DNA from: CAMTWJ01 sp964643605
GTDB taxonomy: Bacteria; Patescibacteriota; Saccharimonadia; Saccharimonadales; 2-12-FULL-41-12
Length of the DNA: 23,649 nt
NCBI GenBank assembly: GCA_964643605.1
Contig: CAZXTF010000012.1
Span: 1-23,649 of the forward strand
Direction of reading: 5' to 3'
Shown here: positions 14,343-21,616 of the stretch, one piece after another
How the letters are laid out: each line of letters begins with the position of its first letter
Position numbering within the stretch: the stretch's first letter is position 1
Program-made: the position numbers and the translations under genes
The notes under the pieces: model-generated
The model's input: the letters and a program-made list of their open reading frames with translations, nothing else
The model's database searches: none
Told to the model about the DNA's origin: nothing

Positions 14343-14859
14343 TATCCTCTGTGCCAACTACCGGCGAAGTGATGGCAACGATTCCTTCTTCCCTTAAAAT
14401 ACTTAACAATTCTTTCTGAATTTTAGCTGGGTGAGAAACATCGTGAATTATCAAATCCCCCACAAATGTCTGCATCATTATCGTACCATACCCCAGTATC
14501 GTTTTCTCAAAACCAGCCACCTCATAATTCACCATTTGTATCTGGTTTAGGCCGATATCCACCACACTCCGAGACCAAAACCCTTTTTGGGTAATCTGGA
14601 TTAACCGTTGGTTGGTCACAATAAATACACTGTAGTACCAACCAATCCACGACGGGAAAAAGACAATTGCCGCCAGTAAAAAGCCTGCTGCCAAGCCCCC
14701 AAATAAGTAAGAATACTCTGGTTTTATCAGTGAAGGCACCGTACCAAGCAGCAATACTATCATGGCAATTATCAAACCTTTTCTCATAATAATGGGGTGC
14801 TTACGAAAAACTAACAGTAGTTCTTCGTCATCTAGCTGATCTGAAAAATATTTAGCCAT
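14332..14859 (-). CDS. Bacterial PH-domain (bPH2/DUF304) membrane protein
   Basis: The protein has 175 residues with two membrane segments (about 27-44 and 52-72), then a bPH_2 domain at 78-155. The domain shows the usual YSVFIVTNQRLIQITQKG opening, DIGLNQIQMVNYEVAG, and LGYGTIMMQTF. These YdbS/YdbT-like domains lie at the inner membrane face; their ligands are mostly unknown. The end overlaps the foldase gene, so they form one operon and may share a role at the export site. No Shine-Dalgarno precedes the ATG. TACAAT or TAAAAT hexamers lie just upstream, again suggesting a very short leader. It is divergent from the Pro/Gln-rich gene at 14932. Confidence 0.82.
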   Translation of the reverse strand: MAKYFSDQLDDEELLLVFRKHPIIMRKGLIIAMIVLLLGTVPSLIKPEYSYLFGGLAAGFLLAAIVFFPSWIGWYYSVFIVTNQRLIQITQKGFWSRSVVDIGLNQIQMVNYEVAGFEKTILGYGTIMMQTFVGDLIIHDVSHPAKIQKELLSILREEGIVAITSPVVGTEDNEK

Positions 14860-14911
14860 AATATTGTAGTGCTTATTTTATCATCTTCTCTGCCTATCCG
14901 TCCGGTTGTTG

Positions 14912-14917
14912 TATAAT
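14912..14917 (+). promoter_or_regulatory. -10 hexamer of the Pro/Gln-rich membrane protein
   Basis: A perfect TATAAT lies 14 bases before the ATG at 14932. The predicted leader is about eight bases with no Shine-Dalgarno. Confidence 0.45.
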
Positions 14918-14931
14918 CATTAGCAAATAAG

Positions 14932-15771
14932 ATGGATCCACAGAACAACCCCAACCAACGCCCAAGACAACCACGCCAGTCCATAGATGGCTTTCAGAGA
15001 GGTCGTATTTCGTACGATCGATTTAGTAGCGATGGGATGGTGCGTCCACCACGACCTAGCCAACCGCAGGCAGTTCAGCCAGCCACACCTCAGCCCACGC
15101 CACAAGCTCAGCAACCACAATTCACCCCTACTCCACAACAGACTACGCAAGCTCAGCAACCAGCAGAGCGTCTCTTTTCGCCTGCCCCACCGCCAACAAA
15201 CAAGCGCCAGCCAAAAGGCACCTTATTTGCTAGATTACCCCGCAAAAAACTAATCTTTAGTGGTGCTGGCGCATTAGCTATCGCTATAGTCGCCGTGTCA
15301 GTTTTCACACAAGGTGTTGCCTTGGGCGAGCTCAAAACAGTTAAATACAAAAACTCAAAAGCTGCATACTCCATAGCTTTTTATAAAAAGAGTTCGTCTA
15401 AAATAATCAATTCCGATAACACCCAGTTCATCTCAAAAGTTTCGAAAGAAGATAAACTTCCTCTAACGTTATCCATCGAAAATGGTGATACTGGCGCCTA
15501 TGGCCGCTTACGAGACTGCACTGGTTTCACTAAGGTAACAGATGTTACCAACAAGAATCTTACGCAAGATATAACCATATGTGATGCTTCAAAAGAAGGA
15601 AGGTCAGGTGTATATGTTGCAGGGTTTGTGCACAAAGGGCAGCTACACATAATCACTATCGGCCAAGATACAGGATCCAACGATAACCCGGAAGCATTAG
15701 CTGCAAATATCGGGCTATCACCCTATCAAGAAGACATCAAAAAAATTGTATCATCTGTAAATATTAAATAA
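14932..15771 (+). CDS. Membrane protein with Pro/Gln-rich cytoplasmic tail
   Basis: The protein has 279 residues. The first 95 are disordered and rich in Pro, Gln and Thr (PQPTPQAQQPQ-type repeats). A basic patch KRQPKG...RLPRKK precedes a single membrane segment at about 107-128, and the outer domain spans 135-279. That domain contains two Cys (in LRDCTGF and ITICDAS) that could pair, and ends in a helix EDIKKIVSSVNI. It resembles PsbP/LpqN-like small outer domains in layout but I cannot name a family. The stop codon (15769-15771) directly abuts the encoded CCA of tRNA-Arg on the other strand, so the two transcripts must overlap. Confidence 0.75.
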   Translation: MDPQNNPNQRPRQPRQSIDGFQRGRISYDRFSSDGMVRPPRPSQPQAVQPATPQPTPQAQQPQFTPTPQQTTQAQQPAERLFSPAPPPTNKRQPKGTLFARLPRKKLIFSGAGALAIAIVAVSVFTQGVALGELKTVKYKNSKAAYSIAFYKKSSSKIINSDNTQFISKVSKEDKLPLTLSIENGDTGAYGRLRDCTGFTKVTDVTNKNLTQDITICDASKEGRSGVYVAGFVHKGQLHIITIGQDTGSNDNPEALAANIGLSPYQEDIKKIVSSVNIK

Positions 15772-15847
15772 TGGTGACCCGGGAGGGAGTCGAACCCCCA
15801 ACACCCACCTTAGGACGGTGGTGTTCTATCCATTGAACTACCGGGCC
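15772..15847 (-). tRNA. tRNA-Arg (CCU anticodon)
   Basis: The acceptor GGCCCGG pairs with CCGGGTC (one G-T pair). The anticodon stem CCACC/GGTGG encloses GTCCTAA, with anticodon CCT at 15814-15812, reading AGG. The T arm has GGGGGTTCGACTCCC, the discriminator is A, and CCA is encoded at 15774-15772. It has its own extended -10 promoter immediately upstream, inside the 32-base gap to ndk. Confidence 0.96.
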
Positions 15848-15859
15848 GGAACAGAGGTG

Positions 15860-15868
15860 ATTATAGCA
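15860..15868 (-). promoter_or_regulatory. Extended -10 promoter of tRNA-Arg
   Basis: The minus strand reads TGCTATAAT at 15868-15860, a complete TGnTATAAT. The start would fall near 15853, about five bases before the mature 5' end. Confidence 0.6.
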
Positions 15869-15879
15869 CGATTGCGAGT

Positions 15880-16344
15880 TTAATCTCGCTCGTGTGGCTC
15901 GTAGATGTGCGAATATTCCGATTTGTCGTAACCAAATAACTCATCATCGCTAAAGAATCTACCTACCTCTGCAGCACCACTCTTTTTACTATCAGAAGCA
16001 TGGATAAGATTGCGCCCTGTCCCGATAGAGAAATCTCCTCGTATAGTACCTGCATCAGCTTCTCGAGGGTTTGTAGAGCCAACCAGAATCCGCACAGAGT
16101 TCACACACTCATAACCTTCCCATGCCATAACAACTACTGGCGAGCTTTTCATAAACTTTTCGAGTCCTTCATAAAATGGCTTTTCTAGGTGTTCATGGTA
16201 ATGCTCTTGCAAAAGCTCACTGCTAAGTGCCAGCATCTTAACCCCAATAAGTTTTAAGCCTTTATTCTCAAACCGGCGAATCATCTCGCCTACTAGTCCT
16301 CTCTGGACAGCATCTGGTTTTGCAATAATAAGTGTTCGTTCCAA
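15880..16344 (-). CDS. ndk: Nucleoside diphosphate kinase
   Basis: The 154-residue length is slightly longer than the usual 140-150 of bacterial Ndk. The opening ERTLIIAKPDAVQRGLVGEM is the family signature, NPREADAGTIRGDF forms the nucleotide site, and GRNLIHASDS holds the phospho-accepting His115. It moves the terminal phosphate of ATP to other nucleoside diphosphates in the cytoplasm. The start codon is TTG at 16344, supported by AAAGGA eight bases upstream and by the exact match of the N-terminus to the family; no in-frame ATG lies near. The residue before AGT in the GT(I)RGDF loop is Asp rather than the common Pro context. It is divergent from the recombinase gene. Confidence 0.97.
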   Translation of the reverse strand: MERTLIIAKPDAVQRGLVGEMIRRFENKGLKLIGVKMLALSSELLQEHYHEHLEKPFYEGLEKFMKSSPVVVMAWEGYECVNSVRILVGSTNPREADAGTIRGDFSIGTGRNLIHASDSKKSGAAEVGRFFSDDELFGYDKSEYSHIYEPHERD

Positions 16345-16373
16345 GTATATGTTCCTTTGTTTAATCGATCTCT

Positions 16374-16382
16374 ATTATAACA
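16374..16382 (-). promoter_or_regulatory. Extended -10 promoter of ndk
   Basis: The minus strand reads TGTTATAAT at 16382-16374. The start would be near 16367, giving a 23-base leader that contains the Shine-Dalgarno. Confidence 0.6.
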
Positions 16383-16400
16383 GATAGGGCTTGTCGTTGC

Positions 16401-16409
16401 TGATACAAT
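16401..16409 (+). promoter_or_regulatory. Extended -10 promoter of the recombinase gene
   Basis: TGATACAAT ends six bases before the ATG at 16416, so the mRNA should begin at or next to the start codon (leaderless). It lies within 40 bases of the ndk promoter on the other strand. Confidence 0.5.
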
Positions 16410-16415
16410 AAACAT

Positions 16416-17330
16416 ATGCGTGTCCAAAGCCTACTAACAGATTTCCTAGAATATCTAGAAATCGAGCAAAACCGATCTCAGAGGACTATCGCCAATTACG
16501 ATCATTACCTAACTCGTTTGCTTGATTATGCCGGAGATATTGAGGTAAAAGATATTACCCCAGAGCTCGTTCGTAAATGGCGGCTGTGGCTAAACCGGCT
16601 GGGTACCAACACTTCTGATGAACTGCAAAAAACTACCCAAAATTATCACCTTATTGCCCTACGTAGCTTTTTAAAATACTGTGCCAAGCGAGATATCGAA
16701 GCGCTTAGCGCCGACAAGATCGAGCTTGCTCGGACTCGCCGGCCGCAAGTTACTTTTCTTTCCGCAGAAGAGATGGCTCGCCTGCTAGACCAGCCAGACA
16801 TAGCTAAGCCAGCTGGACTACGTGATCGAGCTATTTTAGAGCTACTGTATTCTAGTGGGCTGCGTGTGTCGGAGCTTGTAGCGCTCAATCGAGATCATAT
16901 AAACCTCAAGCGCCGAGAATTTATGGTCCGTGGTAAGGGCCAAAAGGACCGTCCTATTTTTATCAGCGAAGAAGCCGCAGCTTGGGTCGAACGATATATA
17001 GAAACCCGTGGAGATAACAGCCCTCCCCTGTTTGCCCGCATTGGGGGCGCTAAGAAAGCCAGTGTTACGGGAGATTACTTGCGCCTTACAGCCAGGAGCG
17101 TACAGCGTCTGGTGGCTCACTATGCCCTTGCTGCAGGCATTACCAAGCACGTCAGCCCGCATACGTTGCGCCATTCGTTTGCTACAGACCTTGTGATGAA
17201 CGGAGCAGACCTACGCAGCGTGCAAGCCATGCTCGGGCACAGCAATATCGCCACTACCCAGATTTATACTCACCTCACAGACCCTCATCTAAAGTCTGTT
17301 CACGAAAAATTCCACCGCAAAAAGGACTAA
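16416..17330 (+). CDS. Xer-type tyrosine recombinase
   Basis: The 304-residue protein has the two-part layout of XerC/XerD: a SAM-like N-domain (1-95) and a catalytic domain (110-304). All active-site residues are visible: Arg150 (SGLRVSEL), Lys174 (VRGKGQKDR), His249 and Arg252 (PHTLRHSFAT), His275 (LGHSNI) and the nucleophile Tyr284 (TQIYTHL). It is probably the chromosome-dimer resolvase acting at a dif site, as CPR often carry a single Xer. No dif-like 28-base site was recognised here. It ends with a four-base overlap with the convergent pilin gene at 17327. An integrase of a lost mobile element is the alternative, but its family fit and position next to ndk favour a housekeeping role. 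Confidence 0.92.
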   Translation: MRVQSLLTDFLEYLEIEQNRSQRTIANYDHYLTRLLDYAGDIEVKDITPELVRKWRLWLNRLGTNTSDELQKTTQNYHLIALRSFLKYCAKRDIEALSADKIELARTRRPQVTFLSAEEMARLLDQPDIAKPAGLRDRAILELLYSSGLRVSELVALNRDHINLKRREFMVRGKGQKDRPIFISEEAAAWVERYIETRGDNSPPLFARIGGAKKASVTGDYLRLTARSVQRLVAHYALAAGITKHVSPHTLRHSFATDLVMNGADLRSVQAMLGHSNIATTQIYTHLTDPHLKSVHEKFHRKKD

Positions 17331-18376
17331 TAGCTACAGCTGTCAGCATTATCTGTATCTGGCTGCCCTGGATACACATTCAACAACTTGCACATATCAC
17401 CCATAGTTTTCACGACATACGGCGAATAATTAAAATCAGGTATGATTGGTACATGCACTCGTATTCTACGTAGCACATCATTTGCCTTACCTGTTGAGTC
17501 AATAACCATTTGCGCATTTTTAAACTCCACTTTACCTGAAGTTGATTCTGCACTAACCGTGACCCTACTGGAATCTTTATATAACGTTCTGACCCTCATG
17601 TACTTAATACTACCCCCTGTAATACCTGCGTTATTAATCGTTATTTGGCACTTGGGGCTTCTGCTGTCTTGACAGCTTGCATGGGCCACTATGCCTTGTT
17701 GGCTAAGCCCTGTATTCCCCTGCCCCCATCCAAACTCTGTGGTTCCTTCAGACGAGTTTGACGGGTAAACGAACACTGTGTACGCATTATTGATTAAGTT
17801 ATCTCGACTCATATTGTGAGCTTGAAATATCTCAATACGCAACATACCTATGTCGCAGCTATCGGGCCAGCTTTGTGGTAGTCTGTTATCGCTAAATGAG
17901 CAACCAGAGATATTATTACCCCCCTGAGGACTCTCCCAAGATACCGTAAGATTGCTTATCCCCTGGTCATTCGCATTCTGTAAAGGAATATTTTTACCAC
18001 TACTATTTATATTGGCATACTCCAGCACTTCTGGTGTTAGGTCATATAGTACACAGGTGTACTTCACTACATTGTCGGCAGTGAGGGGTTCCGTGGGAAA
18101 ACCTGGGAACTCTCCGGTGTCACATTTTGTCTTTTCTGCTGGTAGCGTTGTTAGGTTTTCTCGTACGTAGTTAGTCGTGTCGTTTACGCCAGACTCTGCT
18201 GCATAAAAGGCTTGGCTGCTAAGCTGCCTGTCTAGTGCTTGTCTTTGCTCACGTTGCGCATTACGAGCCATAGCAAGCACAAAAAGCGTCAAGATCATGA
18301 TAATAATCATAACAATGATAATAGAGGCTATACCTCGTTCATCATTCTTAAGTCTTTGTCTGGTCTCAATCATCAT
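17327..18376 (-). CDS. PilX-like minor pilin (last gene of the pilus operon)
   Basis: The protein has 349 residues with one hydrophobic helix (about 17-38) after a short basic start (ETRQRLKNDERG). This is followed by RNAQREQRQALDRQLSSQAFYAAESGVND. The AFYAAESG motif is typical of PilX/PilX_N-type pilus assembly proteins. After the expected Gly15 there is no Glu at position +5, as in GspK/PilX-like members that cap pili. The rest (60-349) is a large outer domain with several Cys (CVLYD, GCSF, CDIG, CQDS, CQIT, CKLL, and the terminal CSY). It starts 14 bases after the pilin upstream and ends in a four-base overlap with the convergent recombinase gene. Confidence 0.82.
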   Translation of the reverse strand: MMIETRQRLKNDERGIASIIIVMIIIMILTLFVLAMARNAQREQRQALDRQLSSQAFYAAESGVNDTTNYVRENLTTLPAEKTKCDTGEFPGFPTEPLTADNVVKYTCVLYDLTPEVLEYANINSSGKNIPLQNANDQGISNLTVSWESPQGGNNISGCSFSDNRLPQSWPDSCDIGMLRIEIFQAHNMSRDNLINNAYTVFVYPSNSSEGTTEFGWGQGNTGLSQQGIVAHASCQDSRSPKCQITINNAGITGGSIKYMRVRTLYKDSSRVTVSAESTSGKVEFKNAQMVIDSTGKANDVLRRIRVHVPIIPDFNYSPYVVKTMGDMCKLLNVYPGQPDTDNADSCSY

Positions 18377-18390
18377 ATTCTCGCTTACCC

Positions 18391-19017
18391 TTAGTTTATA
18401 CGCCTTTTCACAGTGGTGTCCAGCATAGACGTTGCACAGAAGTTACTGCCAGCAACACCAGTCTTACAAAGAGCAGACGCAGTAGCGCCCTCGCCTGAAG
18501 GAGTGCCATGTGTAGTCAAAAGATCACTATCTCCATACGCTATTGCTATATTAATCTCATATATCCCGCCTGGTAGATCTTTTATATCGAACCTCAATAG
18601 CCTTGTATTAGCCCCGAGCATTTCTCGATCATCATCTGTAGGGTTAGTATTTGGGCTACAGTCCCCGGGCGTAGCATCACTGAGTATTAAGCCATGGGTT
18701 CCACTCACTACTTGAGTATTCAGGTAATATGTATACTTATTTGATCCAATACAGTATGCTCTTGCATCAGTATATGGTTTATCGGGGTCCTTATGCCTCT
18801 GCAAGCCATTTGTATTGCTAAATTGCAGATCTCTTGATACATTCTCCATAATATAGCGAGCATTTTCCTGTGTCCGAGCTGAAATAAGACCTTTATAATA
18901 CACTTTGCCAATCTGAATAATCGCCGCACTGGCCACGAGCAAAATAACACTAAATACAGTGGTAGCAATCATCAGCTCAATGATTGTAAACCCTTTCTGA
19001 TTCTTGCTCATACTCAT
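18391..19017 (-). CDS. PilW-like minor pilin
   Basis: The protein has 208 residues. The prepilin leader MSMSKNQKG is followed by FTIIELMIATTVFSVIL, with cleavage expected after Gly9 and the conserved Glu at position +5. The hydrophobic helix continues into an amphipathic stretch (YKGLISARTQENARYIMENVSRDL) characteristic of PilW/PilJ-type minor pilins. The remaining outer domain carries Cys pairs (AYCIGS, GDCSPN, ALCKTG, NFCATS). Its ATG overlaps the stop of the preceding gene as ATGA, indicating translational coupling. It probably belongs to the priming complex of the pilus tip together with its neighbours. Confidence 0.88.
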   Translation of the reverse strand: MSMSKNQKGFTIIELMIATTVFSVILLVASAAIIQIGKVYYKGLISARTQENARYIMENVSRDLQFSNTNGLQRHKDPDKPYTDARAYCIGSNKYTYYLNTQVVSGTHGLILSDATPGDCSPNTNPTDDDREMLGANTRLLRFDIKDLPGGIYEINIAIAYGDSDLLTTHGTPSGEGATASALCKTGVAGSNFCATSMLDTTVKRRIN

Positions 19018-19550
19018 AGCTTCTCTACCACCTGACTAGCTATCTGAGTGGCAGCCGGCATATTTGTTGTAACATCAGTTACCACCGAGACAACAACATT
19101 GTGCTTACCTTCATTTTGCCCAGCGTATCCTCTAAGCTGTACTTTTGAAAGGTCAGCTTTGGCATCAGATTCTGTGCTGTACTCATAAATTCTTACACTG
19201 ACTAGCTGCTTATCCTTAGAGAAGTTACATATCGTAACTTTACTATTATTGTCTGTGGTGGCAGTACTCCCAGAGGGCTTCAGGCCATCACCGACAACCT
19301 GCTTTAAAATATCGCTAACCTTTGAGCATATATCAGGAAGTTTTGGTTCTGGAGCTGTAAGTTGTGGCGCCTGTTCGGGTGTTTGCGATTGCTCAGAAGC
19401 CTCTGTACTAGTTTGCGTTACCGCTTGTGAAGTGTCTGTATCACCGTTGTTCTTTTGCCACGTCAGGAAAACAGCCAAGCCCGTACCAATGATTGCCAGT
19501 AATAGTACTGTGGTAATAAGAGCCTTTTTTGACTTAAATCTTGCTACCAT
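19014..19550 (-). CDS. Membrane-anchored protein inside the pilus operon
   Basis: From the ATG at 19550 it has 178 residues. The ATG is chosen over the TTG at 19559 because GGGAG lies nine bases before it and would touch the TTG. There is one membrane segment (about 11-29), then a Thr/Gln/Pro-rich linker and an outer domain (from LPDICSKV) with two Cys (ICSK, TICNF) that may pair. It has no prepilin leader, so it is not a pilin. The domain layout recalls small DUF3558-like lipoprotein domains, but I cannot assign a family. It overlaps the lectin pilin by seven bases and the PilW-like gene by four, so it is firmly part of the operon. It may be a pilus alignment or host-contact accessory; unproven. 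Confidence 0.78.
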   Translation of the reverse strand: MVARFKSKKALITTVLLLAIIGTGLAVFLTWQKNNGDTDTSQAVTQTSTEASEQSQTPEQAPQLTAPEPKLPDICSKVSDILKQVVGDGLKPSGSTATTDNNSKVTICNFSKDKQLVSVRIYEYSTESDAKADLSKVQLRGYAGQNEGKHNVVVSVVTDVTTNMPAATQIASQVVEKL

Positions 19551-20800
19551 GCGAAACAACTCCCATTAGCATGTATCCATTTATAAGCAACGCTGGAATT
19601 GTTTTGATGGAGATATACTCCACCTCCTGATGCATCTATAACCTTTAGCCATAAGTTTGGTACATTTTGCGTCCACGAAGCATACCTATACGTATATGGG
19701 TCATAAAATACTAGGTTACCGTCTGTCTGCATTACTAATTTATTCTTATTCTGACCGAATGGATAGTTTCCATAGCCACCTGAGCCCCATCCACCCCATA
19801 GACAATATGTACCTCCTAGATTTAGGTTACCGTTACCAGCTATACCCGTATGGGGAGAACTACATGCTTCAACATTGTTATAACAGGATTGATTATACGT
19901 ACGTAAATATGCCTGAGTAGTATCAGTTATAGTATCTCCGGGTCCAGCCTGATCACTATATGCTGTACCAGACAATGCTACAGAAGTAGCGGGAACACCA
20001 CTTGAGTTATTAACAGAAAGTGTAGCTGCTTTTGGCCCCGCATTACTTAAACGGTTATTCGTGCCACCACTTGGTGGATAGAACTGCGTGGTAATAGTGC
20101 AAGACTGACTTGGCTGCAGTGTTCTATTAGAGCATCCGTTTGAGGTAATCGAAAACACATTTACATTTGTACCCGTAATAGTTGCTGTTGTTAGTCTTAG
20201 GGATGCCTCGTTCGGATTTAGCACCGTAAATGTTCGTGTCGTTCTAGCACCTCCGGTGTTGAACAGGTGCCATGATCCGAACACTCCATTGCCAGAAATT
20301 GTTGCTGCTTGCGTCGGTACAGGTATTACTACAGGAGGTTCCGGTACGGGTGGTGTAGGCGTAGTAGGCCCAGGCTCTCCGGTAGAGGGCGGTGATGCAT
20401 AGCTTGGATCAAGCGCACCAGCAGCACTGGCAGGATATAGCCTATAAACCAAACTCAGCGTATCTTCTGTACCACGCAATGTATCCCACTTGGTAACAAT
20501 AACGTATGTGGCGCTATTGGGCTGCTGTATCTCGCTTTTATAACGGTTATCCGTACCTGCCTCGCAGCTACCCAAACAACCCTCAAGATCTGGAGTAACA
20601 CCACTAGCTAGCTGTGCTTTCAGCTTTTCAAGCAAGGCCTCCGAGAGCTTAAGTGCTTCGCTACGTTCTTGAGCTTGGCGCACACCTTGTGAGCTTCTGT
20701 TAGCCAAAGCATATGAGGCAGTTAGAATAAGGCTCAAGACAGTTATAGAGATCAATACCTCTACAATGGTGTCGCCCCGAGTGCTCCTAAATAACTTCAT
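19544..20800 (-). CDS. PilV-like minor pilin fused to ASH-like and bulb-type lectin domains
   Basis: From the ATG at 20800 it has 418 residues. GAGG lies eight bases upstream; a GTG at 20809 is less likely. A short leader ends at Gly9, and the mature protein starts DTIVEVLISITVLSLIL with Glu at +5, PilV-like. A pilin neck runs to about 130, then a Pro/Thr linker (134-163). A beta domain (167-280) reads like the choice-of-anchor D/ASH family (TVLNPNEASLRL...LQPSQSCTITTQFYPP...VALSGTA). The last 130 residues resemble a bulb-type mannose-binding lectin with the exact QxDxNxVxY site (QTDGNLVFY, 358-366) and a degenerate second copy (IDASGGGVYLH). It is the likely glycan-binding tip of the pilus. 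The ATG overlaps the previous stop by one base (TAATG). Confidence 0.88.
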   Translation of the reverse strand: MKLFRSTRGDTIVEVLISITVLSLILTASYALANRSSQGVRQAQERSEALKLSEALLEKLKAQLASGVTPDLEGCLGSCEAGTDNRYKSEIQQPNSATYVIVTKWDTLRGTEDTLSLVYRLYPASAAGALDPSYASPPSTGEPGPTTPTPPVPEPPVVIPVPTQAATISGNGVFGSWHLFNTGGARTTRTFTVLNPNEASLRLTTATITGTNVNVFSITSNGCSNRTLQPSQSCTITTQFYPPSGGTNNRLSNAGPKAATLSVNNSSGVPATSVALSGTAYSDQAGPGDTITDTTQAYLRTYNQSCYNNVEACSSPHTGIAGNGNLNLGGTYCLWGGWGSGGYGNYPFGQNKNKLVMQTDGNLVFYDPYTYRYASWTQNVPNLWLKVIDASGGGVYLHQNNSSVAYKWIHANGSCFAW

Positions 20801-21573
20801 TATGGGCACCTCGAATCTGTACTATCTATCGTAACCTGGGTGCTCAATTGCCCTACACCTGCTCCACCGATCTGGATAGTTGCCTTACGGCCACTGTCCT
20901 TTTCCTGCAGGCAAATCAATACCTCTGAAAGAGGAGAAATCCCTGCTGCATTTAATTGATTCATAAAAACACTCTCAGAAATACCTAGGGAGCCATTGAC
21001 TCCTGCCAGCGTACTTCTTGTATTACCCGACTCCACTCCAGAAGCAGAAGTCTCGGAGCTCTTAGCAAGGCCAGCCAAGACAGCCAGGCCGCCCTGTGGA
21101 GTTCCATCACCCCTTGCAACCTTTACTACTTCTACTTCAGCACTCAGATTGCCAGATTCTCTCTGATTTATCCCCCGAATATTTGAATGATCTAGGCTAG
21201 TTACCACCTTCTTGGACCCACCGTCTGAGTATTCTCTATCCCCAACAAGTGTGTACACCACATAGTTACTAGGATCCCCAACTGGTGCAAACTGAATTGC
21301 CTTACCCATATACGTACAGTCACTATTGGTTCCTTGCTCAGTGGCACTGTCATTGCAATTAATATCATTCGAGGGGAAATAGCCAGTGTCGACATCATTC
21401 ATGATATCTTGGAGCTTCTGGTTAAACGTATTTACACTTTCGGTAAACTGATTCCGCCTGTTTTGGGTTGTCATGGTTGTCACGACAGCTGCAAACATAC
21501 CCATGCTAATCACCAAAAAAAACATCACTTCGATGATTGTGTAGCCATTACTGCCCACTCTTAGAGGCTTCAT
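20800..21573 (-). CDS. Prepilin-type minor pilin
   Basis: The protein has 257 residues with leader MKPLRVGSNG and mature start YTIIEVMFFLVISMGMF, with Glu at +5. Tyr at +1 in place of Phe is unusual but tolerated by prepilin peptidases. The neck TTQNRRNQFTESVNTFNQKLQDIMNDV is amphipathic. The outer domain has two CNDS/CTYM Cys near 83-91, a Gly/Ser/Thr-rich middle and a terminal Cys (SRCP), a frequent pilin disulfide position. It overlaps the start of the lectin pilin by one base. It begins about seven bases after a perfect TATAAT (21586-21581), so it could also be transcribed on its own without a leader. It is probably the first of the minor pilins that assemble the tip complex. Confidence 0.85.
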   Translation of the reverse strand: MKPLRVGSNGYTIIEVMFFLVISMGMFAAVVTTMTTQNRRNQFTESVNTFNQKLQDIMNDVDTGYFPSNDINCNDSATEQGTNSDCTYMGKAIQFAPVGDPSNYVVYTLVGDREYSDGGSKKVVTSLDHSNIRGINQRESGNLSAEVEVVKVARGDGTPQGGLAVLAGLAKSSETSASGVESGNTRSTLAGVNGSLGISESVFMNQLNAAGISPLSEVLICLQEKDSGRKATIQIGGAGVGQLSTQVTIDSTDSRCP

Positions 21574-21580
21574 GGGGTTA

Positions 21581-21616
21581 ATTATATAGCATAACCACTA
21601 TAAGCAACAGTGGTTA
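21581..21616 (-). promoter_or_regulatory. Hairpin and -10 element before the minor-pilin block
   Basis: Eight-base arms (21592-21599 with 21609-21616) form a hairpin that includes the stop codon of pilD. It has no T run after it, so it is a weak terminator at best. TATAAT at 21586-21581 follows directly, placing a transcript start almost on the ATG at 21573. The element may set a separate level for the minor pilins. Confidence 0.45.

Noticed and set aside
16416..17330. Recombinase as integrase of an element bounded by the tRNA fragments at the left end
   Set aside because: It is 15 kb from those repeats, divergent to ndk, and of Xer type; the genes between look like resident surface genes, so the link is not supported.
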